Positions 43,705 to 53,072 of a stretch of 64,000 nucleotides of DNA are shown here, one piece after another (position 1 is the first letter of the stretch; every line of letters starts with the position of its first letter). A model generated the notes under the pieces. It did no database searches and was not told the DNA's origin. It saw only the letters and a program-made list of their open reading frames with translations. Position numbers and translations under genes: made by a program. This DNA is from Laceyella putida (GTDB taxonomy: Bacteria; Bacillota; Bacilli; Thermoactinomycetales; Thermoactinomycetaceae), in the NCBI RefSeq assembly GCF_042665195.1, contig NZ_JBHTBW010000047.1, positions 62,001-126,000 of the forward strand. The letters are read 5' to 3'.

Positions 43705-45066
43705 ATGAAAGAAACGATACGGATGGATGTGCATGAACGCCCGGCATGGCATACTTGGATCGCGCTCAGTTTCCAACACTTGTTTGCTATGTTCGGCGCG
43801 ACGATTCTTGTACCGATCTTGACAGGATTAAACCCGGCGATTGCCTTGTTGACAAGCGGGATGGGCACGCTGGCCTACATGATTGTGACCAGAGGAAAAA
43901 TCCCCGCCTACTTGGGTTCTTCCTTCGCCTTTATCGTTCCGATCCTGACCGTCTCACAAGGCGGCCAACACATGGGAGAAGCGTTGTTCGGTTGCTTTGC
44001 GATCGGGATCATGTACGGACTGGTGGCCCTGATCGTCTATAAGTATGGCGTAAAATGGCTGGACCAACTGTTGCCACCCGTGGTCATCGGTTCGGTGGTC
44101 ATCGTCATCGGACTGGCCCTTGCCGGAACAGCGGTGGATATGGCCAGCCAAAAAGATATCGTTCAAGCGATGCCCAAAACGGCACAAGAATGGCAGAGTA
44201 TCCAAGGCACGATCAAAGCGGTAGACCCTGGTCAAGGGATGGTGACGGTTCACGCCTACTCACTGGAAAACTTCTTGGTGGCCTTGTCCACCTTGGCCAT
44301 CGCGATTATCGCCAGCCTTTTCTTCAGAGGATTTCTGAATATCATCCCCATCTTAGTCGGGATCATCGGGGGTTACCTGATCGCGATCGCGGCGGGGATG
44401 GTTGATTTTACACCCGTGAAGGAAGCCGCATGGTTTGCGGTTCCGGAATTTACCAAGCCGGTTGTCTCCTGGCATGCGGCCCTGGTGATGCTGCCGATCA
44501 CCTTGGTCGTACTGGCTGAGCATATAGGACACTTGATTGTGACAGGGAACATCATGGAACGTGACTTGACACGGGATCCCGGATTGCATCGCTCCCTCCT
44601 GGGAGATGGCATCGCGGTAAGCTTGGCGGCCTTGATCGGTGGACCTCCTTCCACCACATACGGTGAGAATATCGGCGTCATGGCGATCACCCGCATCTTC
44701 AGCGTCTGGGTGATCGGGGGCGCGGCGGTACTGGCCATGAGCTTTGCCTTCATCGGCAAGTTGTCCGCGCTCATCCAAACGATTCCGACTCCGGTGATGG
44801 GAGGGGTTTCCATCCTCTTGTTCGGGATCATCGCTTCGGCCGGATTGCGCATGCTCATTGAACACCGCATCGATTTGGGAGATCGGCGCAATCTCATCAT
44901 CGCCGCCGTGGTGTTGGTGATCGGGATTGGCGGCGCGGTGCTCCGCTTTGCCGACATTCATCTGGAGCTGGAAGGAATGGCCCTGGCCACCGTCGTGGGG
45001 ATTTTGCTCAACTTGATTTTGCCCAAACAAGGACAAGCCGATGCGAAAGAAGTGAAAGCAGCTTGA
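43705..45066 (+). CDS. pyrP: Uracil permease, NCS2 family
   Basis: Imports uracil by proton symport. 453 aa, about 14 membrane segments. ATG 43705 is spaced correctly from AAAAGGAG; the GTG at 43696 overlaps that site. QHLFAMFGATILVP, GSSFAFIVP, and the substrate-site motif AEHIGHLIVTGNIM followed by GGPPSTTYGENIGVMAITRI are typical of NCS2 uracil carriers. Expression is tied to PyrR attenuator 2. Confidence 0.93.
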   Translation: MKETIRMDVHERPAWHTWIALSFQHLFAMFGATILVPILTGLNPAIALLTSGMGTLAYMIVTRGKIPAYLGSSFAFIVPILTVSQGGQHMGEALFGCFAIGIMYGLVALIVYKYGVKWLDQLLPPVVIGSVVIVIGLALAGTAVDMASQKDIVQAMPKTAQEWQSIQGTIKAVDPGQGMVTVHAYSLENFLVALSTLAIAIIASLFFRGFLNIIPILVGIIGGYLIAIAAGMVDFTPVKEAAWFAVPEFTKPVVSWHAALVMLPITLVVLAEHIGHLIVTGNIMERDLTRDPGLHRSLLGDGIAVSLAALIGGPPSTTYGENIGVMAITRIFSVWVIGGAAVLAMSFAFIGKLSALIQTIPTPVMGGVSILLFGIIASAGLRMLIEHRIDLGDRRNLIIAAVVLVIGIGGAVLRFADIHLELEGMALATVVGILLNLILPKQGQADAKEVKAA

Positions 45067-45129
45067 ACCCGTATTGAAATCAGATCGGGGACCCGCTCCT
45101 CCACACTTTGACAGAAAGAGGGAGATACG

Positions 45130-46059
45130 ATGGTTTTGATGGCACAGGAGTGGAAAAGCGAGCACTTGTTGGATACGAGTCAACTCAGCATGAATGAGCT
45201 GAAAGCTATTTTGGCTCGCGCGCAGTATTGGGAAGATAACTGGCGGCCGGGAATGAATCCTTATCGCGGGCGGTTTGCGGCCAATCTGTTCTTCGAGCCG
45301 AGCACGCGCACACGCTTTTCGTTTGAAGTGGCCGAAAAGAAGTTGGGGATGGAAGTGGTGAATTTCACCCCTGATGCGTCCAGCACCACCAAGGGCGAGT
45401 CCCTGTACGACACCGTCAAGACCTTATCCCGCATTGGCATTGAAGTGGCCGTCATCCGGCACTCAGACCCCGAGGCGGTAAAAGAACTGGCGCGACAAGA
45501 AGTGGGGTGCAAAATCATAAATGCCGGAGCCGGTCACTGGGCCCACCCCACTCAAGCGCTCTTGGATCTTTACACCATGTTGAAGCATGTCGGTGATCTG
45601 TCGGGCAAGACCATTGCGATTATCGGGGATATCGCCCACAGCCGCGTGGTTCGCTCCAACCTGTGGACCTTGAAGCGATTCGGTGCCAACGTCATTTTGA
45701 GCGGACCGGAAGTGATGCGTGACCGCGAATGTGAACAAGATGCCCCGTATGTGCCATTTGCCGAAGCGCTGGAAACCGCGGATATCGTCATGATGCTGCG
45801 GGTGCAACTGGAACGGCATCATGAGCATCTTTTCACATCAAATCTGGATTACCATGAACAATACGGCTTGACGCTGGATCGCCTTCACTTGATGAAACCG
45901 GACGCCATCATCATGCATCCGGGTCCATTTAACCGGGGCGTCGAGTTGGCTGATGAAGTGGTGGAACATCCACGCTCCAAGATCTTCGAACAGAAAGCCA
46001 ATGGGGTATGGATTCGCATGGCCTTACTGGAACGCGCACTGAAGGGGGAAGAAGCGTGA
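45130..46059 (+). CDS. pyrB: Aspartate carbamoyltransferase catalytic subunit
   Basis: Forms N-carbamoyl-aspartate. 309 aa, with the carbamoyl-phosphate site FFEPSTRTRFSFEVAEKKLG, DASSTTKGESLYDTV, GAGHWAHPTQALLDLYT and the aspartate-side MHPGPFNRGVEL. ATG 45130 follows AGAGGGAG. No regulatory chain (pyrI) is present, as usual in Bacillales. Unlike B. subtilis there is no third attenuator in the 63-bp gap before it. Overlaps pyrC by 4 bp. Confidence 0.96.
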   Translation: MVLMAQEWKSEHLLDTSQLSMNELKAILARAQYWEDNWRPGMNPYRGRFAANLFFEPSTRTRFSFEVAEKKLGMEVVNFTPDASSTTKGESLYDTVKTLSRIGIEVAVIRHSDPEAVKELARQEVGCKIINAGAGHWAHPTQALLDLYTMLKHVGDLSGKTIAIIGDIAHSRVVRSNLWTLKRFGANVILSGPEVMRDRECEQDAPYVPFAEALETADIVMMLRVQLERHHEHLFTSNLDYHEQYGLTLDRLHLMKPDAIIMHPGPFNRGVELADEVVEHPRSKIFEQKANGVWIRMALLERALKGEEA

Positions 46060-47333
46060 AAACCATCATAAAAAACGGAAAATTGCTCGAACCGCACACA
46101 GGGGACCTCATCGGGCGGGACATTCTGATTGAAAACGGCCTCATCCAAACGATTGCGGAAACCGTCACCGATCCGGAAGCCGAAGTGATCGATGTGGCCG
46201 GCAAATTGGTGGTGCCTGGCTTGATCGATATGCACGTCCACTTGCGTGAGCCCGGCTTTGAAAAGAAAGAAACGATCAAAACTGGCAGCATGGCCGCGGC
46301 GAAAGGCGGATTTACCACGATCGCTTGCATGCCGAACACGCGCCCGGTGATTGATTCCCCGGAGACGGTAAGGCAAGTGCTTGACCGTGCCGAGGAAGCC
46401 GGTTTGGCGCGCGTGCTGGTTTACGGCGCGATCACAGTAAGAGAACTGGGCCAAGAGCTGACCGACATGGAAGGATTGAAGGAAGCGGGCGTGTTCGCGG
46501 TAACGGATGATGGCGTAGGGGTGCAGAGCAGCCAAATGATGAAAGATGCCATGCGCCGCGCCCATCAGCTGGGCTTGCCCGTGGTGGCGCACTGCGAAGA
46601 TGACACGCTGGCGAAAGGCGGATGTGTCCATCACGGGGAATTCGCGGCGAAGCATGGGTTAAAAGGCATCCCATCCGAGGCGGAAGCGATCCATGTGGGA
46701 CGTGACATCCTGCTGGCGGAGGATATCGGGGTTCACTACCATGTGTGCCATATCAGTGCGGAGCAATCGGTTCGCTTGGTGCGGGAAGCGAAAGCGCGGG
46801 GGCAAAAAGTGACGGCGGAAGTGACTCCGCACCACTTATTGCTGTGTGATGAGGATATCCCGGAACCCAACGCGATGTGGAAGATGAACCCGCCGCTCCG
46901 CTCCAAGAGGGATCGCCAGGCGCTGATCGAGGCCTTGAGGGACGGCACGATCGATATCATCGCAACAGACCATGCGCCGCACACGGCGGAAGAGAAATCA
47001 TGGGGCATGGAAAAAGCGCCGTTTGGCATCGTGGGCTTGGAGACGGCATTCCCGTTGTTATATACCCACTTGGTGGGGAAGGGAATATTGACCCTTTCCG
47101 AGCTGGTAGACAAAATGACCCGGAAACCAGCCGAAATCTTCGGGTTGCCGTACGGGGAATTGGCGGAAGGAAAAACGGCGGACATCACGGTGATCGATCT
47201 GGAAAACGAGCGTGAAATCGATCCCGCCACATTCAAATCAAAGGGGCGAAACACCCCCTTTGCCGGTTGGAAAGTCAAAGGCTGGCCGGTCTTGACCCTG
47301 CTTGAGGGCAACATCACTTGGCAAGAGACGTAG
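46056..47333 (+). CDS. pyrC: Dihydroorotase
   Basis: Closes carbamoyl-aspartate to dihydroorotate with two zinc ions. 425 aa, class I type. GTG 46056 overlaps the pyrB stop and follows AGGGGGAAG. The metal motif is DMHVHLREPGFEKKETI. KGGFTTIACMPNTRPVID, VAHCEDD, HVCHIS and ATDHAPHTAEEK supply the remaining ligands and the catalytic Asp. C-terminal TPFAGWKVKGWPV is typical. Confidence 0.95.
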   Translation: MKTIIKNGKLLEPHTGDLIGRDILIENGLIQTIAETVTDPEAEVIDVAGKLVVPGLIDMHVHLREPGFEKKETIKTGSMAAAKGGFTTIACMPNTRPVIDSPETVRQVLDRAEEAGLARVLVYGAITVRELGQELTDMEGLKEAGVFAVTDDGVGVQSSQMMKDAMRRAHQLGLPVVAHCEDDTLAKGGCVHHGEFAAKHGLKGIPSEAEAIHVGRDILLAEDIGVHYHVCHISAEQSVRLVREAKARGQKVTAEVTPHHLLLCDEDIPEPNAMWKMNPPLRSKRDRQALIEALRDGTIDIIATDHAPHTAEEKSWGMEKAPFGIVGLETAFPLLYTHLVGKGILTLSELVDKMTRKPAEIFGLPYGELAEGKTADITVIDLENEREIDPATFKSKGRNTPFAGWKVKGWPVLTLLEGNITWQET

Positions 47334-47366
47334 ACGAGCGGTGGAACGAAAAGGAGGAGAAGAAAC

Positions 47367-48461
47367 ATGAAGGCAAGGTTGCTCTTAGCGGACGGAACGT
47401 TGTTTACCGGAACATCCTTCGGGGCTGAAGGGAACTCCATCGGGGAAGTTGTATTTAACACCAGCATGACCGGATACCAAGAGATTTTAACGGACCCTTC
47501 TTACTGCGGACAGATTGTCACCATGACATATCCGCTCATCGGAAACTACGGGATTTCCCGCGACGATAACGAATCGCTCCGTCCTTATGCCCATGGTTTG
47601 GTGGTGCGTGAGGTGGCCGAGTATGCCAGCAACTGGCGCAATGAAATGCCATTGTCCACCTTTTTGAAGGAGTACGGCATCATCGGGATCGCCGGCATCG
47701 ATACCCGCATGTTGACACGCAAGTTGCGTCTGCACGGGGTGATGAAAGGCATCCTCACCACAGGCGATGAGTCGGTCGAAGCGTTGATGGAGCGCATGAA
47801 TACTCCGCTCATGCGTGATCAAGTGGCGCGCGTGAGCACCAAGAGCGTCCATATCGCGCCAAGCTTCGGGAAACGCGTGGTGCTGGTCGACTTCGGGGCG
47901 AAACACAATATCCTGCGCGAACTGGTTGAGCGGGGATGTGAAGTGATCTCTGTCCCTTATAACACCCCGGCGGAAGAAATCCTGCGTTTCCGACCGGATG
48001 GGCTCATGTTATCCAATGGCCCTGGGGACCCAAAAGATGTGCCGGAAGGGATTGCGATGATCAGCCAGCTTCTTGGCAAAGTTCCGATGTTCGGCATCTG
48101 CTTGGGGCACCAACTGTTCGCCCTGGCCTGTGGCGCGGATACGGAAAAACTGAAGTTTGGCCATCGCGGCGGCAACCATCCAGTCAAAGAGTTGGCAACG
48201 GGCCGTACCGTGATCACTTCACAAAACCACGGCTATGCGGTTAATCCGGATTCCGTGGCGGGCACGGAATTGGACATCACCCACATCGCTCTCAATGATG
48301 GGACGGTGGAAGGGCTGATTCATCGAAAACATTCGGCCTTCTCGGTGCAATACCATCCGGAATCTGCTCCAGGTCCGCTTGATTCGGGCTACTTGTTTGA
48401 CCAGTTTGTCGAAATGATGGAATCGTTCGCTGCGCGGAAGGGAGAGGGAGCACATGCCTAA
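47367..48461 (+). CDS. carA: Carbamoyl-phosphate synthase small (glutaminase) subunit
   Basis: Releases ammonia from glutamine and channels it to CarB. 364 aa from ATG 47367, with AAAGGAGGAG upstream. N-terminal domain with NTSMTGYQEILTDPSY and class I amidotransferase domain with GPGDP, the nucleophile in FGICLGHQLFALA, and HPESAPGP for the His-Glu pair. As the operon copy it is the pyrimidine-type enzyme (pyrAA in B. subtilis). Its 3' end overlaps carB by 8 bp. Confidence 0.96.
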   Translation: MKARLLLADGTLFTGTSFGAEGNSIGEVVFNTSMTGYQEILTDPSYCGQIVTMTYPLIGNYGISRDDNESLRPYAHGLVVREVAEYASNWRNEMPLSTFLKEYGIIGIAGIDTRMLTRKLRLHGVMKGILTTGDESVEALMERMNTPLMRDQVARVSTKSVHIAPSFGKRVVLVDFGAKHNILRELVERGCEVISVPYNTPAEEILRFRPDGLMLSNGPGDPKDVPEGIAMISQLLGKVPMFGICLGHQLFALACGADTEKLKFGHRGGNHPVKELATGRTVITSQNHGYAVNPDSVAGTELDITHIALNDGTVEGLIHRKHSAFSVQYHPESAPGPLDSGYLFDQFVEMMESFAARKGEGAHA

Positions 48462-51400
48462 AGATCCAACACTGAAGAAAATTCTTGTTATCGGATCCGG
48501 ACCCATCGTCATCGGCCAAGCGGCTGAATTTGATTACGCTGGTACGCAAGCTTGCCAAGCGTTGAAAGAAGAAGGCTTGGAAGTGGTATTGGTGAACAGC
48601 AACCCTGCCACGATCATGACGGATACCAACATGGCGGACCGCGTGTACATTGAGCCGCTCACCGCTGAATTCATCACCCAAGTGATCCGCAAAGAACGTC
48701 CGGATGGGTTATTGCCGACGCTCGGTGGGCAAACGGGTTTAAACTTGGCGGTGGAATTGGCGAAACAAGGGGTGCTGGAACGCGAAGGCGTGCGCCTGTT
48801 GGGGACTGACCTGCGCGCGATCACCAATGCGGAAGACCGCGACTTGTTCCGCAGTCTCATGAATGAATTGAGTGAGCCCGTGCCGGAGAGCGACATTGTC
48901 CAGACGGTCGAAGAAGCGGTGGATTTCGCCGCCGTGACGGGTTATCCCGTGATCGTGCGGCCCGCCTACACCTTGGGCGGAACCGGTGGCGGGATCGCTC
49001 AAGATGAAGCGGAACTGCGGGAGATCGTCGACAACGGATTGCGTTACAGCCCGATTACCCAATGCCTGATCGAGAAGAGCATCGCCGGCTATAAAGAGAT
49101 TGAGTACGAAGTGATGCGTGACGCCCATGATAACTGCATCGTCGTCTGCAACATGGAAAATTTCGACCCGGTGGGTGTGCACACGGGTGACAGCATCGTA
49201 TTTGCGCCAAGCCAAACTTTGTCCGACCGCGAGTACCATATGCTGCGCAACTCGGCGCTCAAGATCATCCGCGCGCTGAACATCCAGGGCGGATGCAACG
49301 TGCAGTTTGCGCTTGACCTGCACAGCTTCCAATATTATGTGATCGAGGTAAATCCACGCGTGAGCCGCTCATCCGCGCTGGCATCCAAAGCGACCGGCTA
49401 TCCGATTGCGCGCATCGCGGCGAAGATTGCCATCGGCTACACCTTGGACGAGCTGGTCAATCCGGTAACGGGTCAAACCTATGCTTGCTTTGAGCCCGCC
49501 CTGGACTATGTGGTAAGCAAAATCCCGCGCTGGCCATTTGACAAATTCGTCTCCGCCAACCGCAAGCTGGGCACGCAGATGAAAGCGACGGGGGAAGTGA
49601 TGGCGATCGGGCGCACATTGGAGGAATCGCTGTTAAAAGCGGTCCGCTCCTTGGAAATCGGCTTGGATCACATTACCTTGCCGGGTGCGGAAAACATGGA
49701 TGACGCCACCCTGAGAGAACGAATTCGCGTGGCGGATGACGAACGCCTCTTCCTCTTGGGTGAATGGTTCCGCCGAGGTCATTCCCTTGAGGAGGCGCAC
49801 CAACTCAGCAAAATCGATCGCTTCTTCCTGCACAAGCTGGAGCGGATCGTCAAGCTGGAGCAACAAGTGGCCAAAGCGACCGGCTTGGATGCGGACTTGC
49901 TCCATGCGGCGAAACGCATGGGCTTCACCGACAAGACGATCGGCCGCCTGCGCCAGCAATCGGAGCGGGAAATCCGTGAATTGAGGGCGGAGCATGGCCT
50001 GAAGCCTGTGTACAAAATCGTTGACACTTGCGCGGCGGAGTTTGAAGCGGAAACGCCGTACTACTACTCCACCTATGAACAAGAAGATGAAGTGAGCAAG
50101 ACGGAGAAACAGAGCATCATCGTACTGGGTTCCGGCCCGATCCGCATCGGGCAAGGGGTGGAGTTTGACTATGCGACGGTGCATGCGATCTGGGCGATTC
50201 GCGCAGCGGGTTATGAAGCGGTCATCATCAACAACAACCCGGAAACGGTATCGACCGATTTCAACACTTCTGATCGCCTCTACTTTGAGCCGCTGTACAA
50301 AGAAGATGTGCTGAATATCATCGAGAAAGAAAATCCGCTCGGCGTCATCGTGCAGTTTGGCGGTCAAACGGCCCTCAACTTGGCGCGGGATCTGCGTGAA
50401 GAGGGGATCAAGATACTGGGGACTTCACTGGAAGAGATCGACCGTGCGGAAGACCGGAAGAAATTTGAAAAGCTCCTAAGCGAAACGAATATCGCCCAAC
50501 CACCGGGGACGGCGGTCACGTCCGTCGAAGAAGCGGCGCAAGCGGCGACCCGCCTTGGCTATCCGGTGCTGGTGCGCCCGTCTTACGTCCTGGGTGGCCG
50601 GGCGATGGAGATCGTCTACAGCGAAAGCGAACTTCGCTCCTACATGGAAGTGGCGGTAAAAGTCAATCCGGCCCACCCGGTATTGATCGACCGTTACTTG
50701 CTCGGCAAAGAGTTGGAAGTGGATGCCATCTGTGATGGGGAAGATGTACTGATTCCAGGCATCATGGAACACATTGAGCGGGCGGGGGTTCACTCGGGAG
50801 ACTCGATTGCCGTCTACCCGCCGCAATCGATCACGCCGGAGCAGAAGGCGCGCGTCATCGAAATCACGACCAAAATGGCCAAGTCCTTGCGCACCAAAGG
50901 CTTGATCAATATCCAATTCGTCCTGTTCAAAGGCGACATCTACGTGTTGGAAGTGAACCCGCGCGCTTCGCGGACGGTGCCATTTTTAAGCAAAGTGACG
51001 GGCATTCCCATGGCGCAAGTGGCGACCCGGATCATGTTGGGCGAATCGCTCAAAGACCAAGGCTACGGAAATGGCTTATGGCCGGAAAGCAAAGAAGTGG
51101 CGGTCAAAGTGCCTGTTTTCTCCTTTGCGAAACTGCGCCGCGTCGATATCACCCTTGGGCCTGAGATGAAATCGACCGGAGAAGTGATGGGACGCGATCG
51201 CGACTATGCGCGGGCGGTCTACAAAGGTCTTCTGGCGGCGGGCATCTCCTTGCCGCGCTTCGGCACGGTGGTGGCCACCATTGGTGACAAAGAAAAAGAA
51301 GAAGCGGTTTCGCTCATGCATCGCTTCCACCAACTGGGTTATAAGATTGTCTGCACCAGCGGCACGGCGGATATTTTGGAAGAAGCGGGCCTGCCGGTGG

Positions 51401-51672
51401 AGCGGGTGAACAAACTGAAGGAAGGCTCACCAAACATCTTGGACTTGATCCGCCAAGGAAAAGCGGACTTGGTGGTGAATACCTGGACGCGCGGACGCAC
51501 ACCGGAGCGTGACGGTTTCCGCATCCGCCGTGAAGCGGTAGAGAATGGCATCGCCTGCCTCACCTCGTTGGATACGGTAGAAGCCCTCTTGATCACGCTT
51601 GAGTCGATCCATATGAGCGCAGAGCCGATCGGTCAGCCCGCCAAACGCACCCGTGAAATGGTCTCGGTCTGA
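48454..51672 (+). CDS. carB: Carbamoyl-phosphate synthase large subunit
   Basis: 1072-aa enzyme that makes carbamoyl phosphate from bicarbonate, ammonia and two ATP. It has two homologous halves, each with an ATP-grasp domain: VIGSGPIVIGQAAEFDYAGTQA near the N-terminus and VLGSGPIRIGQGVEFDYATVHA at about 560. Each half has a gly-rich loop (RPAYTLGGTGGG and RPSYVLGGRAM). The C-terminal MGS-like allosteric domain (about 940-1070, with VVNTWTRGR) responds to nucleotides. pyrK and pyrD, which follow in B. subtilis, are not present. Confidence 0.97.
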   Translation: MPKDPTLKKILVIGSGPIVIGQAAEFDYAGTQACQALKEEGLEVVLVNSNPATIMTDTNMADRVYIEPLTAEFITQVIRKERPDGLLPTLGGQTGLNLAVELAKQGVLEREGVRLLGTDLRAITNAEDRDLFRSLMNELSEPVPESDIVQTVEEAVDFAAVTGYPVIVRPAYTLGGTGGGIAQDEAELREIVDNGLRYSPITQCLIEKSIAGYKEIEYEVMRDAHDNCIVVCNMENFDPVGVHTGDSIVFAPSQTLSDREYHMLRNSALKIIRALNIQGGCNVQFALDLHSFQYYVIEVNPRVSRSSALASKATGYPIARIAAKIAIGYTLDELVNPVTGQTYACFEPALDYVVSKIPRWPFDKFVSANRKLGTQMKATGEVMAIGRTLEESLLKAVRSLEIGLDHITLPGAENMDDATLRERIRVADDERLFLLGEWFRRGHSLEEAHQLSKIDRFFLHKLERIVKLEQQVAKATGLDADLLHAAKRMGFTDKTIGRLRQQSEREIRELRAEHGLKPVYKIVDTCAAEFEAETPYYYSTYEQEDEVSKTEKQSIIVLGSGPIRIGQGVEFDYATVHAIWAIRAAGYEAVIINNNPETVSTDFNTSDRLYFEPLYKEDVLNIIEKENPLGVIVQFGGQTALNLARDLREEGIKILGTSLEEIDRAEDRKKFEKLLSETNIAQPPGTAVTSVEEAAQAATRLGYPVLVRPSYVLGGRAMEIVYSESELRSYMEVAVKVNPAHPVLIDRYLLGKELEVDAICDGEDVLIPGIMEHIERAGVHSGDSIAVYPPQSITPEQKARVIEITTKMAKSLRTKGLINIQFVLFKGDIYVLEVNPRASRTVPFLSKVTGIPMAQVATRIMLGESLKDQGYGNGLWPESKEVAVKVPVFSFAKLRRVDITLGPEMKSTGEVMGRDRDYARAVYKGLLAAGISLPRFGTVVATIGDKEKEEAVSLMHRFHQLGYKIVCTSGTADILEEAGLPVERVNKLKEGSPNILDLIRQGKADLVVNTWTRGRTPERDGFRIRREAVENGIACLTSLDTVEALLITLESIHMSAEPIGQPAKRTREMVSV

Positions 51673-51694
51673 GGCAGAGAGGGGATAGAACGCC

Positions 51695-52411
51695 ATGTCA
51701 GCAGATAAACGTATCTTTATCGCCTTAGATTATCCGACGGCCAGGGAAGCCGAACAACTGCTGGCTCATTGGGATCAAACTTCCAAGCCGGCCATTAAAG
51801 TGGGGTATCAACTGTTTTACGCAGTGGGGCCCCGCTGGGTGGCTGAGCGAAAGGCTGAAGGATACACCGTTTTCCTGGATTTGAAATTGCACGATATTCC
51901 CAATACCGTAGCCAACGGCGTGGAATCGCTCAGCGGCTTGGGGGTCGACTTTCTGACCATTCATGCCAGCGGAGGCCGGGCGATGATTGCGGCGGCGCGC
52001 GAGATGGCCGAGAGGAAGAGCCAAGCGGGCAAACGTCTCCGATTGCTGGGAGTGACGCAGTTAACCAGCACCGACCAAACGATGATGAATGAAGAAATCG
52101 GCATTCCCGGCACGGTGAAGGAGTCTGTGCTTCACTACACGCAGTTGGCTTATGCGGCGGGGGCGGATGGAGTGATCTGTTCGGCGCATGAGGCGCGTGA
52201 CGTGAAGGCTCATTCAGGCTCGGACTTCTTGGCGGTCACTCCGGGGATTCGCCCCAAAGGGGTGGACGCGGGTGACCAAAAACGGATCATGACCCCCAGT
52301 GAGGCGATTCGGCACGGAGCGGACTATTTGGTGGTAGGTCGGGCCATCACCGCCGCCGCCAATCCAAAGCAAGCGTATGAAGCGATCGTGGCGGAAATCA
52401 ACCAAGGATAA
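51695..52411 (+). CDS. pyrF: Orotidine 5'-phosphate decarboxylase
   Basis: Makes UMP from OMP. 238 aa from ATG 51695. Catalytic array in DLKLHDIPNTVANG, N-terminal IALDYPT, VTQLTSTD, and the phosphate-binding VTPGIRPKG followed by GADYLVVGRAIT. It follows carB by 22 bp. Confidence 0.95.
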   Translation: MSADKRIFIALDYPTAREAEQLLAHWDQTSKPAIKVGYQLFYAVGPRWVAERKAEGYTVFLDLKLHDIPNTVANGVESLSGLGVDFLTIHASGGRAMIAAAREMAERKSQAGKRLRLLGVTQLTSTDQTMMNEEIGIPGTVKESVLHYTQLAYAAGADGVICSAHEARDVKAHSGSDFLAVTPGIRPKGVDAGDQKRIMTPSEAIRHGADYLVVGRAITAAANPKQAYEAIVAEINQG

Positions 52412-52423
52412 GGAGTGGATGGG

Positions 52424-53008
52424 ATGAGCTGGTCTTTGCAAGAAGCGATTGGACGGACAGGCGTATTGAAGGAGGGGCATTTCCTGCTTTCTTCCGGGCG
52501 CCATAGCGCCCGGTACATGCAATGTGCGCAATTGCTGCAACACCCCCAAGACGCGGGGGAAGCGGGCAGGGCGATTGCTGAGTTGTTCCGCGGTGAAGCC
52601 ATTGATGTGGTGGTGGGTCCAGCCCTGGGTGGGGTGATCATCGCCCATGAAGTGGCGCGGGCGCTCGGCGTGCGTTGCCTGTTTACCGAGCGCAAAGAGG
52701 GCACGATGGAAATGCGGCGCGGTTTTGCGGTGAAGCCGGGTGAACGTGTGTTGGTCATCGAGGATGTGGTGACTACGGGAGGGTCGGTCAATGAAGTGAT
52801 CGCACTCCTGAATGGGATGGAGGCCCAAATTGTGGCCGTCGGCTCCATCGTGGACCGGACGGGTGGGCACAATCCGTTCCCTTGCCCATACCGCGCTTTG
52901 ACGGCGATCGATATCCAAAGCTACACTCCGGATGAGTGTCCGCTTTGTCAAGCAGGCATTCCTGTGGAGAAACCGGGAAGCCGGACACCGGCAAAAAGTG
53001 TGGAATGA
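52424..53008 (+). CDS. pyrE: Orotate phosphoribosyltransferase
   Basis: Makes OMP from orotate and PRPP. 194 aa, slightly shorter than in B. subtilis (216). ATG 52424 fits AAGGAG at 52410-52415; GTG 52415 overlaps that site. GHFLLSSGRHSARYMQ, VVGPALGGVIIAHEVAR, FTERKEG and the PRPP loop VLVIEDVVTTGGSVNEV are seen. A C-terminal pair of cysteines (CPLCQAG) follows, as in several thermophile enzymes. Last gene of the operon. Confidence 0.95.
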   Translation: MSWSLQEAIGRTGVLKEGHFLLSSGRHSARYMQCAQLLQHPQDAGEAGRAIAELFRGEAIDVVVGPALGGVIIAHEVARALGVRCLFTERKEGTMEMRRGFAVKPGERVLVIEDVVTTGGSVNEVIALLNGMEAQIVAVGSIVDRTGGHNPFPCPYRALTAIDIQSYTPDECPLCQAGIPVEKPGSRTPAKSVE

Positions 53009-53072
53009 GCGGCTTCAAATAGAAAAGCGGAGGGGTTGTGTTCACCGTCTCCGCACAAACAGATGGAATGAT

